DNA of 64,000 nucleotides from Hydractinia symbiolongicarpus (Eukaryota > Cnidaria > Hydrozoa > Anthoathecata > Hydractiniidae), in the NCBI RefSeq assembly GCF_029227915.1, contig NC_079877.1, positions 24,701,851-24,765,850 of the forward strand, read 5' to 3'. Within the stretch, counting starts at the first letter, position 1. Each line of letters begins with the position of its first letter. This document shows, piece after piece, positions 33,901 to 47,500 of this stretch. The notes below the pieces were generated by a model. That model was given only the letters and a program-made list of their open reading frames with translations. It was not told the DNA's origin and did not search any database. The position numbers were made by a program, and so were the translations under genes.

Positions 33901-36900
33901 AAATTGGAAATCAACAACCAAGAAAAGACGAAAATGGAATTGCCTTTGAGAAAGATACTGGAGATCAAATGGGTTGCAAGGATAGAAGAGAAGAAAAGGA
34001 AAAAGAAAAAACAAAAGAACAAGAACTCGTGGCTGCAGTTACGGATAAAGAAAAACAGATCAATTTGTTAAAGTTTCAGTTGCAAGAATTGGAAAAGCAA
34101 AATGCTAAAGGAAGGGAAATGAGACAGAAGCAACATGAAAGGGAAATGATCCTAAAGATAGAGGAGATTAAGCTGTTAAAATTTGAATTTGAACAAGCCG
34201 AAAAGAAATCTAAGCTCCACTCTGATAAACCATTGAAAGAGATTAAACTGCAAATCGAGAAACAACAAACCATCGAGGATATGTTGGTTAGAGAGGAGAA
34301 ATTTAGTAGTGAATTGGAGAAAGCTAAAGGTGAAATTGTTTCTCTACAAAGCGAGTTGAAGGCAAAAATACTTTGCGTTGAAGAGAAACGTGAAAAGGAA
34401 ATTGAGTTAGAAAAGCAGATTCTATATAAAAATGGAAAAATTAAGCTTCATGGAAAGGAATTAACTGACATGAGTCAACGCTACAATAACATTAATGATA
34501 AATGCAAGGACCTTCAAAGTAAATTGGAAGATTGCAAAGAAAATTGCAAAGTGCTACAGGAACAGTTACAAGATCAAAGTATGAAACACGAGAGAGAAGT
34601 TTCCAATGCAGTAAATGAACTCGAAGAAAGATGCGAAACGTTGCAAAAGAAATTGGAAAATGAGAAAAGGCTAAGAATAAACGAAAGCCAACATCCCAAC
34701 GAGAGAGCAAAAGCGCAGTTTGAAATTGAGCTTTGGGAAGAAAAGTGTAAAAACGTGAGAAGTGAACATGAAAAAGAAAAGAGTGGTGCGTGTGAGGAGA
34801 AATGCAAAGATTCGTTGGATGATAGTAAAGAGATGTTAGCTGAATTGAAAACCTGGAAAGAAAATTGTATCAAGCTACAAGAACAGTTAGACAGAGAACG
34901 TAAGATAAAGGAAAATTTATTATCTCCCGAAATCGACGCGTTAAAAAAACAAATAAAAATATTGGAAAGTGAGTTACAAGGAAAAGAAGTCACGATGAAT
35001 GAAAGAGAGAAAACTTTTGAATTAAATAACATGGAGTTGCAGCAACTAAAAGATGAATTTGCCAACAGAGAAGAATCTATGAAACAGAATGATGCAAAGA
35101 TGAAGCAGAAGTATGACAAACTAAATGAAATAGAGGAGAAGCACAGTTGGGCTACTAAGAGAATCATGGAGCTTGAAGATCTTTTAAAGAAAGAACAAAC
35201 TCAACTTAGTGAACATAAATTACAAGATGAGAAAAAAATCTCAGATATGGAAAAACAAATCCACGATTTGAAACAAGTAAACACACAAAGTCAAGTCGAA
35301 CTATCAGATTTGAAGTTGAGCAATTCGCGTTTATTGGCCAGTAAGAAGGAGTTGGAAAAGCGAGAACGTATTTCTGATAAGCAGGTATGGAATCTACAAG
35401 AAAAGGTTTACAATTATGAACAAGATATTATTAAAAATAATGTGATCTTGGAGGAGCAGAAACAGATCAACCAGAAGCAAAAAGAACAGATTGAGTTTTT
35501 GAGAAAGAAAGAGAGAGAACATAACGCGGAATTACAAAAATATAAAAACAACACAAAGAATGAAGAAAAAGTCAACGAGCTTTTAAACTTGTTAGCAGAA
35601 GAAAAAAAGAAAGTCAAAGAAAACGAAGAAAGGTGCAGGATATTGGAAGAAGATAAAAAAATGATTATAAAGGTTGTTGAACAAAAACAAGAACAGATAA
35701 ACTTATTAAGCAGCCAGTTGAAGGAGAGTCAACAATCTGTGGAAGAGCATAAGAAATTAAAAAGAAGAAACTGCATTGAAGATCAGAAGGAAATCAATAA
35801 GAGCCAACTCGAGCAAAGTCAAGAAAACAACAAAGTTGAATTGGAAAAACTTCGTCATCAACTTTCACTAGCTCAAGAAGAACTTGCAAAATTACAACAG
35901 GAAAAAGAAATATTGAAAAAAGAATACGATAACAAGTTGTACAACAACAAAATAAAAATAGAAAACCTACAAGATGACAAAGATATGTTGAAAAAGAAGT
36001 TACAAAAACTACAAGATGAAACTAAGAACAACGAAACAGAAACATCTGTCCTTAAAAAGAAAATTGAGCATCTTACAAAACAGTCATCAGAATTAGAGAA
36101 AGGTTATTTGAACGAAAAAGCGAAAGTATTGCAATCCAATGAAATTACCACAGCATTAAACACCGAAATTGATCAACTTATTGCAGATAAAGAGATTTTG
36201 CAAGAACGTTTAGAAAATGAAAGAAATGCAAAATTAACAAACCTGGACATGGATGAAAAAATCAAAGAATTAGAAAATGAAAAAGAGGAAAGGGATATAC
36301 AAATTGGCGAACTGCAGCAAGCACTAGTAGCGCAAGATGAAACTATTGACGATCTAACACGAATGATAAGACAGCTGGAATTTCTTCTCGAAGAAGAGTA
36401 AGTCTGTACTTCATTGTTTGTGTATAGCTTTGACAGATCAAACCTGTAATGATATTTCTTCTAGTTATTTTTATGGCATTTGACATCCATTGTCAAATTC
36501 AACGGGCTAAAATTAGCTGCTATATTAAATGACAACCATTGTTGATTAAAATGGAAGCAAATTTGTTTAATTGTTGATTTATTTACTCTTATTTAGACAC
36601 AACGCGCAAAAAGAAAAAAAGGATCGCCAAAAAAATATAACATTGACTAAAAAAAACACCAATAGCAATAATGGTTTAAAAAGGTAATAGCCAGTATCAT
36701 TTATTGAAAATATATAAAACAATACATTTCACTGCAAATTTCACTTCTTAAGTAAAGGAAAGGAAACTATCTCTTTCTAACGGTATTGAAGTAGCTAATA
36801 ATCAATCAAGAAGAAAATTTGGCTCTTTTAATCATTTGGGAAGAACTTGACAGTAAAATTTATTGTCTCTAATTACATTCCCTGCACGTAAAAGAACAGC

Positions 36901-37876
36901 GAGATATCAAACAAATTTGCGGATTATTATAATCTACTGATACTGTAAGATTTGTATGAGCACCAAACTGTTCTTTCGAAGTAAGAACAATCCACACTGT
37001 ATGGCCTTCACAGGCATTTGTTAATCGTTTTTAATTCCCCATATTAAGGGTGACCATTACCATCTGATAATTTGTTTGAAACAACGCACGAATAAAAATC
37101 TCACCTAATATCGCGAAGGGAGTTTTATTTAATGGACATTGAATGGTTTACTGTGAATTTTTTTTAAAAAAAATCTCAGATCTATGCATAATTGTCTCTC
37201 TAAATTTTTTAGAAAGAGTCCAACTGAGAATCAAAAGATGCACATGTCGCCAGAAAACAGTGACATTTCTGACGAAGAAAGTTTCGGGATCCCACTTGCC
37301 AGACAATTCACAGCACATCCTAGCGATTTTGATGATGACAACAACGATTATTATGACGATGGCAACGATCATCACGGTTACCTGCCTGATAAGGCATCCC
37401 AGAAAAATCTCAATGCTGGTCAACATATGAAGCGTCAAAGCGATGATGATCATCAATACAGTTACCTTCCTAATAAAGCATCACAAAAAAATATCAATGC
37501 TGGTCAACATATGGAGCATGATAGCGATGGCCATGAACTTTTTGTACCCACATTGGGAATGTTGCAGAATTTAATGGCACAAGAACTTTACCATGAAGAA
37601 TATATGAAAAACAACCATAACAACGCACCACAAAAGGCCAAGGTTACAATGCCACCAATAACGCAAACACAACCACTACCACGTGGAAAGTTGGCTCCAC
37701 TCGGAACACCAGCCTTTCCTTCACCAGCTGGAAAATTAGCACCACTTGCTCCGATAAAGACTCAAACAATTCCACATTTAGCACCGATTAAAAAAACAGC
37801 TCCACTGGGTAGAAAATTGTCACCATTAGATCGTGGTAAAAAATTACCTCCTATAAAATTGGGGAAGAAACTTTAA
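30903..37876 (+). CDS. 1500-residue coiled-coil protein, five exons, function unknown
   Basis: Coding exons are 30903-30981, 31937-32151, 32940-36397, 36597-36683 and 37213-37876. All introns are GT-AG, and the exon lengths sum to 4503 bases, exactly 1501 codons with the TAA at 37874. The protein starts MTVVGRRRIRDMERELDKC. Residues about 30-1260 are almost continuous heptad-rich, Lys/Glu/Gln-rich coiled coil with few prolines. The last 220 residues differ: an acidic, His-rich section with two 28-residue repeats (SYLPNKASQKNINAGQHM type), then a Pro/Lys-rich basic tail with repeated KLAPL, LAPIK and KLPPI motifs. There is no signal peptide or membrane segment, so a cytoplasmic structural or tethering protein is likely. 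The basic Pro-rich tail could bind polymers such as microtubules, but this is speculation. I do not recognise an orthologue. Confidence 0.85.
31937..32151 (+). CDS. Coiled-coil gene, exon 2
   Basis: Acceptor TTCATTTTAG and donor GTAAGC. Encodes DSDDEVLAKRVVRLESEKYD and further heptads up to YSRREEK. Ends in phase 0, which matches exon 3. Confidence 0.8.
32940..36397 (+). CDS. Coiled-coil gene, exon 3 (3.46 kb)
   Basis: Acceptor TTTCATTATAG; the first codons are TTG CTG GCG, so the start is a splice junction and not an initiator. 1152 codons of coiled coil end at donor GTAAGT. Without splicing the frame would stop at TAA 36399. Unusually long for an internal exon. Confidence 0.85.
36597..36683 (+). 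CDS. Coiled-coil gene, exon 4
   Basis: Acceptor TTACTCTTATTTAG and donor GTAATA. Encodes a short basic, Asn-rich stretch (EHNAQKEKKDRQKN to NNGLK) that keeps the frame between exons 3 and 5. Confidence 0.65.
37213..37876 (+). CDS. Coiled-coil gene, exon 5 (terminal)
   Basis: Acceptor AAATTTTTTAG. Encodes RKSPTENQKMHMSPENSD, the acidic His-rich region, two 28-residue repeats (DNA period 84 bp, starting near 37377 and 37461), and the Pro/Lys-rich tail ending PPIKLGKKL before TAA. Confidence 0.8.
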
Positions 37877-40444
37877 CTTTTTTTACTAACTTTTATTATA
37901 TTTTTAAATTATATACGAGTGACTTTTATCTTATCCTTTCCGTGGTTCATAAATGATGATATCGACCAATCTCTTCATTGCGATTCATAGAAAAAGATTT
38001 TCGGACAGCTTTTTTGTTAGAGATCGTTGTCTACGTTTACTCTTAATATAATTCTTTCACCTCATAAGAAACACGTATATTCCTTTTGGATTTTTTGTAG
38101 CTAAATAACCGCTTCGAAACTGCCTTAAATTAGCTGAAAGTTACCTGCCGATGAATGATCATGCGGCGACAATAAGATATCCCGGCAATATGATATCGCT
38201 TAATACCATTTAATTCAACAAATTTTTGTATTTAATCTCATAAGTAAGACCACAATGCTTATATACTTTTTTGTTAAAACACCGTACAGAGCAAATTAGG
38301 TTATAGCACCATCGTTAAGTACATGCACTTTGAAATTGTTAATGTTTACGTATGGACTTAGAATTAAAAGTTATAAATTTTTTTGATCAAGACCAGTGGC
38401 GTGTTCCACAATTAAAACATCACAGAAACTGCCATTAGTCCCTATCAACGTTCTTACCAGGCCTGCCCGACCCAAAGTATGTCTTTCACAGCCTACCTGT
38501 CAAAAGCAGCATTTGTCGGGCGATTCTAATCGGTAATTTTTTCAAACATTTTTCCAATAAACATAAACTATGGATTTTAGTTATAGGTTTTATTTTTAAA
38601 TACTGTTAACAAAAATTTTTTGATTACTTTTAATTTCAAAACAATTGGCTTGCACAGGTACTGTAGATTGAAGCAAAAAACTTAAATTAAAAAAGTAGGT
38701 AACATGTTGCTAAAACAAAGTCATACTCATTTTTTATTTTCTACGTACTTTTCGATACAAGCGTCACGAGTATTTCTAAACGGTGCTGTCTAAAGTTTGC
38801 AAAAGCTTAAGCAGATCAAAAGGAGAGATCACTGACAATGATAATTGATGTTAAAATGTATCGACCATTTTTTAAATTATAAACTCATAACTCTTCTTTG
38901 ACAGAAACTTTCAATATATAACTGAATAGTTATAAGAATATTGAATGCAAAGCTTTCTACGCATTTGGCTAAATTTTCAATTCGAGATATCAATTATGAA
39001 CCCAAATTTATATGACGCAATTTTAAAGACACCTTACTCATAATCTTGCTCCCAGGGCTTCTATATCACTTTCTGATATGTGGCCAACGCTTGTTTCATG
39101 TCTTCATGCGTATTAGAAAAAGCGAAATAAATCTCTAGGGACGAAATTGTTCATTTCATGTTTACCATAAGCGGAGAAATTTTTGTGTAGGTTTATTGTG
39201 ATTAGCTGGAATTAGATTCTTAGAATGAAATAAACTTGGCGAATCAAAATTTGACTAAAGCATGGATTTACTATAAACATTGTGTTTCTTTAACAACAAA
39301 TATTTTTTGTTTTGGAAGAGTTGCACTCACAATCCACTCGTTCAAAGTTGTGTTTTACTTATGAGGGAATTGATGAATTATGTTTTCAATTTGTCTTGGA
39401 TTGAGTTTCTCTTTTTGGACAGAATAAGAACTAAATTATGAAGGAGCTTTATAGGAGATCAAACCGTACCATTTTTATCTAATTAAACTGCAATGTCTTT
39501 AAATTAAGCCGTAGACACATTCGTAATGTTTGACCAGTGCCAAAGGAAAAACTTTCTATTTCATCAGCCTTATAGTTAAATGAAATAGACAATGCTAGGC
39601 GTTATACTTGTTATAATTTTTCTCTCGTTTAATACAACTAGAGCTTTTGTGAATATTATTTCCTTTCTTCATTTTTTTATATTCTATAAGTTGTATAAAC
39701 CATATGAAATTTTTGTAGGAAGATAACTATGTTATTCTAAACTAGCCTCGGTTTTTAAACAACAGGAGATCAAACTTTGCCGAAATCATTTGTCTATTAA
39801 AATAACTTCCGAGGAAATTTATAAAGTACAGTTTCGGTAAATCTTGATTAGGGTAATTGATAAGATTATGTAACAAATAATTAGCTCATTAGATCTGATT
39901 TGTATCTTGTTTGTAATGATTTGTAAAGTTTGTCACAATATCGCAATTACAAATGCCCTCTCACGCAGAGGATTTAAAATATGATGAGTATTAAAAGTAG
40001 CTTCAAATGAATACAGCCCGCAGGCGGAGAAGCGTTTTGTATATGTTCTTTCTCTGGTTTACCTTCAAAGCACTCCCACTTTCTGAATTACTTTGAAGAA
40101 GTTTGCGATATGTCCTGTTGTGAGTAATTGCGAACCTCTCGTCATGGGAGCTGTAAAGTAGCTCAGTGCGTTCTGTTTAACTTTATACGCAGAAGTAACT
40201 AGCAGGTCAACAAGAAAATGCCCAAATTAGTCGCAACTGAGTACCCAACTCCTAAATTAAAAACCGCTGATCTTAACAATTTTATTTGTACTGTTTTTTT
40301 GCTTAGCAACAACGAAACATAACAAATAAAAATAGTGTAAGTTGAAAGGATAGCTAAATAAAGTCAAGTACGTCACCCAAAAATCTATCCAATCTAAACT
40401 ACTGGTTCGCGGGACCCATTACGTTTATCTTGTACTGGAGATAC

Positions 40445-40484
40445 ATTTTATGTGCGATGACAAGGAGTACGTCGCACATAAAAT
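40445..40484. repeat. Short hairpin
   Basis: ATTTTATGTGCGA at 40445-40457 pairs perfectly with TCGCACATAAAAT at 40472-40484 around a 14-base loop. No promoter or transcript evidence; function unknown. Confidence 0.55.
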
Positions 40485-40951
40485 ATATGGCTGGTCCTAA
40501 ACAGTCCTTTTCCATACTCATGCAAACATCTTTTTTTATAATGATTGTTAGCGCCTGCAGAATGAAAAATTTTCTTCCTAGGAATTTAACTATTTTTTGT
40601 CTCTCCTGGGACTGACATGTTTTTCATGGCTGGAAGACCTTTGAAATAAATAAAATCTATGACACGGATTGCCTTTAAAGGAGCGCCTTTTTGTTCTTAT
40701 GTTTTTCAAAAAATCACAGTTTTTTAAAAATTGAGGAGAACTTTGATTTTCAAAGAAAAAACTATTCAAAAACACTTTTAGTTCTGATGTCATTAGTTGT
40801 TTCAATTAAAAAATTTATTCTTTCTGTATTTCAATCCAGTGATAAGAAGTTAGTTATGTTGTTACATAACTTGTTGTATCGGCTTATCTGAGTAATTACA
40901 GCAACAGAATTACTGTTACACATACAAAGATAACTATAACAAACGAAGAAA

Positions 40952-40976
40952 AACAACAACAACAACAACAACAACA
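40952..40976 (+). repeat. CAA microsatellite
   Basis: A run of about eight CAA/ACA trinucleotides. Confidence 0.9.
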
Positions 40977-41472
40977 CAAAAATCAGTATAAAGGTGAAGA
41001 AATCAACAGCGTGAAAGTAATTTATTATCAGAAGAATTCTGATTTTTATGTTTTCATTCGTTTTGTTTAACTTATTTATTTACCTACCTTTGGGGGCTTT
41101 GAGAACATGTAAAAGTTGACTTTTACGTGGAATCAAACAGATAGTTGCAGAGAGTAGAAAAAATGATTGGTTGTGTTACAGTTAAGAGAAATATTTTTGC
41201 GAAAAGGAACTGAAAAACTTCCCACTTAATCGTGATTGAAGTCTTCTTCAAATTAAACGAATTACTGTAACCCTGACAAGCCTGGCAAAAATGACATTTA
41301 AATAAAATTTTTTATTGGGTAACATTTTCGATACCTTGAGAACGCTTCGTTAAGAAACCCTTTTGTCTGTCCACATCTTTTGAAATAACAATTCAACTTA
41401 GAGCTAATTTTTCGTGTAATTTTTACAACAGATTATGTATGTTCATACTTCTTCTATTCCAGCCTCGTCACC

Positions 41473-41527
41473 ATGAAATATATAATACTGATGATTTGTC
41501 TCATACACTTTGCCAGCTCACAAGAAG
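41473..41527 (+). CDS. Receptor exon 1: signal peptide
   Basis: MKYIILMICLIHFASSQE is a typical secretory signal with a likely cleavage after ASS or SQ. Donor GTAATT. The ATG sits in CACCATG, 10 bases after a possible 5' UTR acceptor. Confidence 0.8.
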
Positions 41528-44500
41528 GTAATTCATCATTTACAGGCTCTTTTTTATACATTTTACTAATGGCACCAATGACGATGCCTATTTCTTATTA
41601 TCAGCAATAACAAATTCAAACAGGCTGTATCTCCTCCAGGACTTTTTTACTTTTTTTTTCGATGCAAAAGCTATAAAAAGGCATGGTAACAAAATTGATG
41701 TCAATTTATTCTGATATAATTTAAATATATAATAAAAACAATGCGGCTTAATATTCTTATCAACTCATTCCCATGTTTTAATGTCTCTTGGGCGCGACAT
41801 GCCCTAATGGAATGCCGTTACGAAACAAAGTTAGATTCTTATAAAAGATGCAAACAAAACAGGCGAAGCATAATGTTTAAACAATAAAAAAATTGAACAA
41901 CTTCCAATTTTAATAAGCTTCCAATTTTAAACATCTATTTAGATAATCAGCCAAGAATTACTGACTATGGTCCAAGTTGGAACGTCATCGAAAAAGGAAG
42001 TACTTTAACGTTAAAATGTCGAAGTGTTCAAACAGTTATAAAGTGGTTTAAAGATGGCGGACAAGTATTTCCCGCTAAAGATCAACGCTTCGATTTAAAC
42101 GATTTTAACGACTTGATTATTATAAATGCCCAACCTGGTGCAAGCAACTCTGAAGGGAAATACACTTGTACCGCAACAAACTCAGTGAATACAACAAGTC
42201 CAGGCTACAACCTCGAAGTGATCGTACAATGTAGGTTACTATATCATTGCCATATTTTTGAACTACTCTCAAATTAACTATCTTCTCTTATTTTTTTTCT
42301 GAAAATGATTCTTAAACTAACTAAATTTTGCAAAAGTGAAATGAATACAGTCCCATCTTGCAAAACAACTCTCAATTTCAAAATTAGAGTTCTTGCACTA
42401 ATTGAGTTAACAGAATTTAGAGTAATGGACTAACAGCAGGCACATGTACTTTAAGGAAAGAAAGTGTTTGCGAAAGAAACCTTTGCAGCTCTCGTGATTT
42501 TTAGAAAATTTGCAAAAGTTTATTTCCTCAAAAATTTCCATCACGAACAACAAAATTTTTTTCCTTTAAAAATTATAATTTCCTAGTCAACTTGGGGGGT
42601 CAAGCTGAACCAGCTAAACGGCTTCTTGACATTTTTTCTTTGGCAGTTCGCATTTTTTGCAGTATTGAAAATATCCATGTTTGTTTTGATGTCTTTTGCA
42701 CGTTGTCGCTTTCGTTTAATGTTTTGTAATCAATTTTTGGCGTGCTTTTTTTAAATCACAGGATTTAATGAAGAATTGTCGATACCGTCATTGCAGATAG
42801 CCTCTTCTTGTTCCGTAAAGTCTATATTAACACAAAAGAATAAAGTATGCAAATATCGATTTATTTTTAGTTATTGATGTTAACTTTGTTCACACTCCAC
42901 GTGACACTTTCTTCTACAATATTGATGGTAAAAGGCTAGCGTGGGCAAACTGCCAACCACCAAATGCAGCTCCGGGTATTGTTCCACTGTGGCTTAACGG
43001 CTCAAGTTTGCTACCCGTAAGTGCAACCACAGATCCTAGAATTGAGATCAGGACATTTTCAAGAAAAGGAACATTTTCTCAATTATTAATACACAACGCG
43101 ACGCAATATGATGTCGGACGTTGGATGTGTAAAGCTAGCCATAGACTGGGTACGAAGTATGCACACTTTCGCATATCATTGTACGGTAGGCATTTTTATT
43201 TCTCTATGAACTCTATAATTCTATTATAGGCAACTTATTCTTTAATGTTTAAAAGTTAAGTCCCAGCTTTTCTAATTATGGAAGTGAGTGAAGCTCCTTC
43301 AAGCACGTTCTTTCGACAACTTCCCAACCACATAACACAACACAACAAAAGCAACTTTTGTCAACATACAAAAAGTAGATAATTGTGAATTATTAATTTC
43401 TCAAGATACAAAATACTACCCTTCGACAGAGAAGTAGTCGAAGTAGTAAGTTTTATGGGAACGAAAATAATTTCCACAGAGCTGCATTCTCAACCTCGTT
43501 CCCAGGTCATTTTACCTCTTTAATGAATTTCATAGTAGGCCACTCCGTAATAACGGTTCAGGGGCTTTATTTTCTAAACTCTGTTTATACCTATCCACCA
43601 GCGTTTCCTGCAGCGCTAATGAAAAAAAATTTCAGACATGATATGGTGTATTTAGCAGAACAGTTCTATAGTATAAAGTTTAATATTTGTTAAAACTTTG
43701 TTAACGGTTTTTAAAATACAGTTATTCTGTTCATTTAGGACCACCAAAAAGAGCTAAAAATATGCATGTTGCAGAACACAGACTAAATGGTTTTATCATG
43801 AAATGGGATTACCTACGGAACGATCTTCTTTTTTACGATATTACAATAACAAATATATTAACAAGCGAAGTACAAAGGTTTAAGCTTATGGAGAATCCTT
43901 CATACACGCAGCAGACATTGAAATTTCAATTTTCTAACCTGGAAAGAGGGACGAAATACGAAGTTCAAATAAGAGCAACAGACAAACAAGGACAGGTTGG
44001 TAGATGGAGCACCAAACTGAGTGTAACAACGGTTTCTACAATGCCTCCTATAATGGTGGAGCATCCAGCCACCGTTCATGTAGGTGAAGGACAGACATAC
44101 AATATGAGCTGTGTTGTAGATGCAAGTCCTGCAGCTACTTTTAGATGGTTTAGAAACGGGGTGGTGATTCCAAGCACAGATAACAGATACATTTTAGCCG
44201 GTCATATTTTAGTCGTCAAAGATGCGCTCCATGGTAGAGAGAATAGCGAAGCTAAATATAAATGCGAAGCACAAAATTATCTTGGGAAATCAACTAGTAA
44301 TGAGGGAGAGCTTAAAGTTGAATGTAAGTCATTTCTCAAGTTTGGCGGGTAAACAATGAAGTTAAAAAAGGGCAGTCTTGATCCCAGATCTCTTTTTGAA
44401 ATATAAGGTTGATGCTATAATCGAAATCTCATTTCGGTAGCGCTATTGACTTCTTTTTTGCATCATATTTAGAAAACATGACTTATAAGGAAGTGGTTTT

Positions 44501-47500
44501 TTTAAAATTTGTCGTTTGTCGTCTATTTGTCGTGAAATATCACAACAATATGTGAAAGCTGTCGACTTCCGACTTAGGATACGGTCTACTTTCTAAGCCT
44601 TTTTGCAAGTCTGGCTAGGTTATCAGCGATTTCTGTTCAATGAATTTAGATATTTTTTATTCACAGGGATTGGAGAAAGTTTTCTACATGCACCGGGACA
44701 CAAAATCTTCTATCGAAATCAAAAGTTCTTAAGAATATCAGTCAGACCTCCAGTTGGTTCTGCTTCTACAATTCATTGGTTCAAATCTGGTAAAATCATC
44801 AGAAAATCAACCCATCCACAGTTTTCGAAGACGTATTACGTTGATCCAACTGGCAAATTTTATAATGCTCTGGATATCCGTAACCTGGGGGCGACTATTG
44901 ATGACGTATATACTGCCACTGCTAATAACCTGGGTGGCATGGGAAGAATGGATTTTAGACTGGTGCTTGCAAGTATGTTAATTAAATAATTATTAATATT
45001 TATTTATTTATATATGATACGAGTGTACTCTATATATTTTGTAAGGCCGGTTTTAAGTTGATACAAACCCTTATTTTAGTTAGCTACAAACATGTGTCTC
45101 ACTTGTGCTAATTAGAACTGTCTTAGGGGCCAGCAAGCTATACCTGCCAGCAGCTTACTTGGTAGTACTTACTTTCTGTGGTAGTACATGTTATAACAAG
45201 AAATTCCATGCTTTTTTTCTTTCATAGATGCACCATTGGCTATAACCACTTTAAAAATGAAGTCCCAAAACCATGGACAGATAGTACTACAATGGGACCC
45301 ACCAATGGCTCGTGGAAACATACAACAGCTTGGTAACAGGTTTAGATTTAGAACTGATATAACACGATTTGAGTTAGCATATGTCGACACATCAACCGGG
45401 ACAGAACATAGTGTCAGTACTGTTGGAGAATATACTGATAATATGTACTTTAGTAAAATGCATGTCATATCAAGATTAAAAACAGGCGTGGTTTATCGAT
45501 ACAAAATTAGGAGCATTGATCATGGAAATCAAATTAGTACATGGTCATCCTGGTTTGAACATAGCATTCGTGAGTATTAGAATCATTGGATTAGTATCTT
45601 GTTTGTTTTCCGGTGTCAATGCCTATGAATGAAACATTTTTAATTCATAGGACTAATTTTGATTAAATGTAGCATATGGTGTCGAAAATTTTTAACACTA
45701 GCGTTACACTTTTCTGCGAGAATTTATTTGACACTACAAAAGAAATTTACGTTTTATTTGTAGAGCAATGTAGGCTCTTTCTAAAATAATTGTTGTGATT
45801 GTAAAAAGCCTAAATTACGATTTGCGGAAGACCATGTAAAAAAAGGCATATCATTAGGTTTCCATTAGTTTTATTTATAATTATAAACCTTTTTTATATT
45901 TACTTTTCATTTTTCCCTATTGTCTAATAAATAAAACTATACATAATTAACATAAATCTACTTAAAAAATAAAAACATTGTTAATTTTTCCAATTTGTTG
46001 TAAATATTCTCCTTTTAGCTTCAACACTGCCTCCGTATATCATGGAAGGTCCCAAACCAACTTACAATATCATTGCAAACCAAAACATTTCTATTCCATG
46101 TGAAGTATCTGCAACACCCACTGCTAGTGTCACTTGGTACAAAGATGGCCAGGTACTTGCCAATACAGATCAAAGGTTTCAAATGGATGAACATAATTTA
46201 ATAGTTACATCTATTCAAGCTAACTATTCCGGTGTATTTTACTGCGAAGCAGAAAACAAGTATGGCGTAGTAAGAAGTGAAAAAGCAACTGTTGTGGTCT
46301 ACTGTAAGTCGGATTTTCTTTTTACAGTTATTTATATCATTTTGTTGACTTAAAAACAAAATTTTATGCATTTTTATATTTCACACGACTAGTTCATTTA
46401 AATCCTCCATATACTTATTGTCTTGAGATCAAAAATGGTTTAGAAGGTTATGTATTAATACTTAATGGTCGTGTTTTATTTTCTGCAGCTTACCAGTGGT
46501 TATTCACTGCAATAACGTCATCCGTATGACTTGTTTCTTTGAACAAACTGATTTAAATTTCAACCTTTTTTGTGTAAATTGAAAATACGATATATAGTGA
46601 TGTGATATTTTTATATGTTTTTGTATGTTACTTTTACTTTACAAATATATACATAGATCCCAATTATAAATAGTAAAACAACATTTCCATTAAAGACAAC
46701 TCTTTATACATTTCCAGATTTCAACAACAATTTCCAATACTTTAAAAACAATTCAGCTGTTTATGACGTAAATGGCTATCGTGATGCGCGCATTCTATGT
46801 CGTCCACCATTAAGCAATCCTCCTGCGAAAGTTCTTTGGACAAACGATACAAAAACATTGTTAAAATACAGCGACAGAATTGTTAGGGATGACAATTACA
46901 TCATGAATGGAGTCAATTACTACTCTTTGAAGATTTTAAGAGCAACTGATTTCATTGGTAATTGCATTGGTTGTGCTGCATACAATCCAGTATTTGGTTT
47001 TGGTGGTAATAGATATAAAGTGGCTGTTAGTACTATAATACTGTTAGGTAAGTAGTATCTAAATTAAATATCCTAAACGTAATCCAACAATAAGGATTGT
47101 ATTAAGCACCATAAATGCCGAAAGATTTTGCGAAATATAAAACCCAAACAAATTCGCTAAAATTACTTTTTTTGCATCATTCGCATTTGGTTTCATCTTA
47201 GGTTGAGATACCAGTTCTTGTTTCTAATGGCTCCTCAATATCGTATTACGAGAATCTGAAAAACATGTGAAATTTCACTTTTCTTATAGGCAAGCCCTCA
47301 TGGAAGAAAAAGATCACAGTTTTTTGGAAAGTTGGTGGAACACTTTCTGTTTCCTGGCACAAAGAACGTGATGATATTGCATCGTACACTATGCTAGTGA
47401 AGGAAGACACTTCCTCGTTTAAAGTAGTCAATGTGCTTTCAAGTAATGATACATCAATTGACATCAAAAATTTGTCATATTCCATTCCATATCGGATAGA

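Larger units (their letters stand above)
37877..41472. other. Long intergenic stretch
   Basis: About 3.6 kb of AT-rich sequence with no recognisable gene. It contains a short perfect hairpin at 40445-40484 and a CAA microsatellite at about 40952-40976. Just before the receptor start, TTCTATTCCAG at 41452-41462 could be a splice acceptor, so a 5' UTR exon of the receptor gene may lie in this stretch. Confidence 0.5.

Noticed and set aside
34574-35167. 197-codon Ser/Phe-rich minus-strand frame
   Set aside because: Antisense shadow of the Lys/Glu-rich coiled-coil exon; GAA/AAA codons read backwards give Phe/Ser runs.
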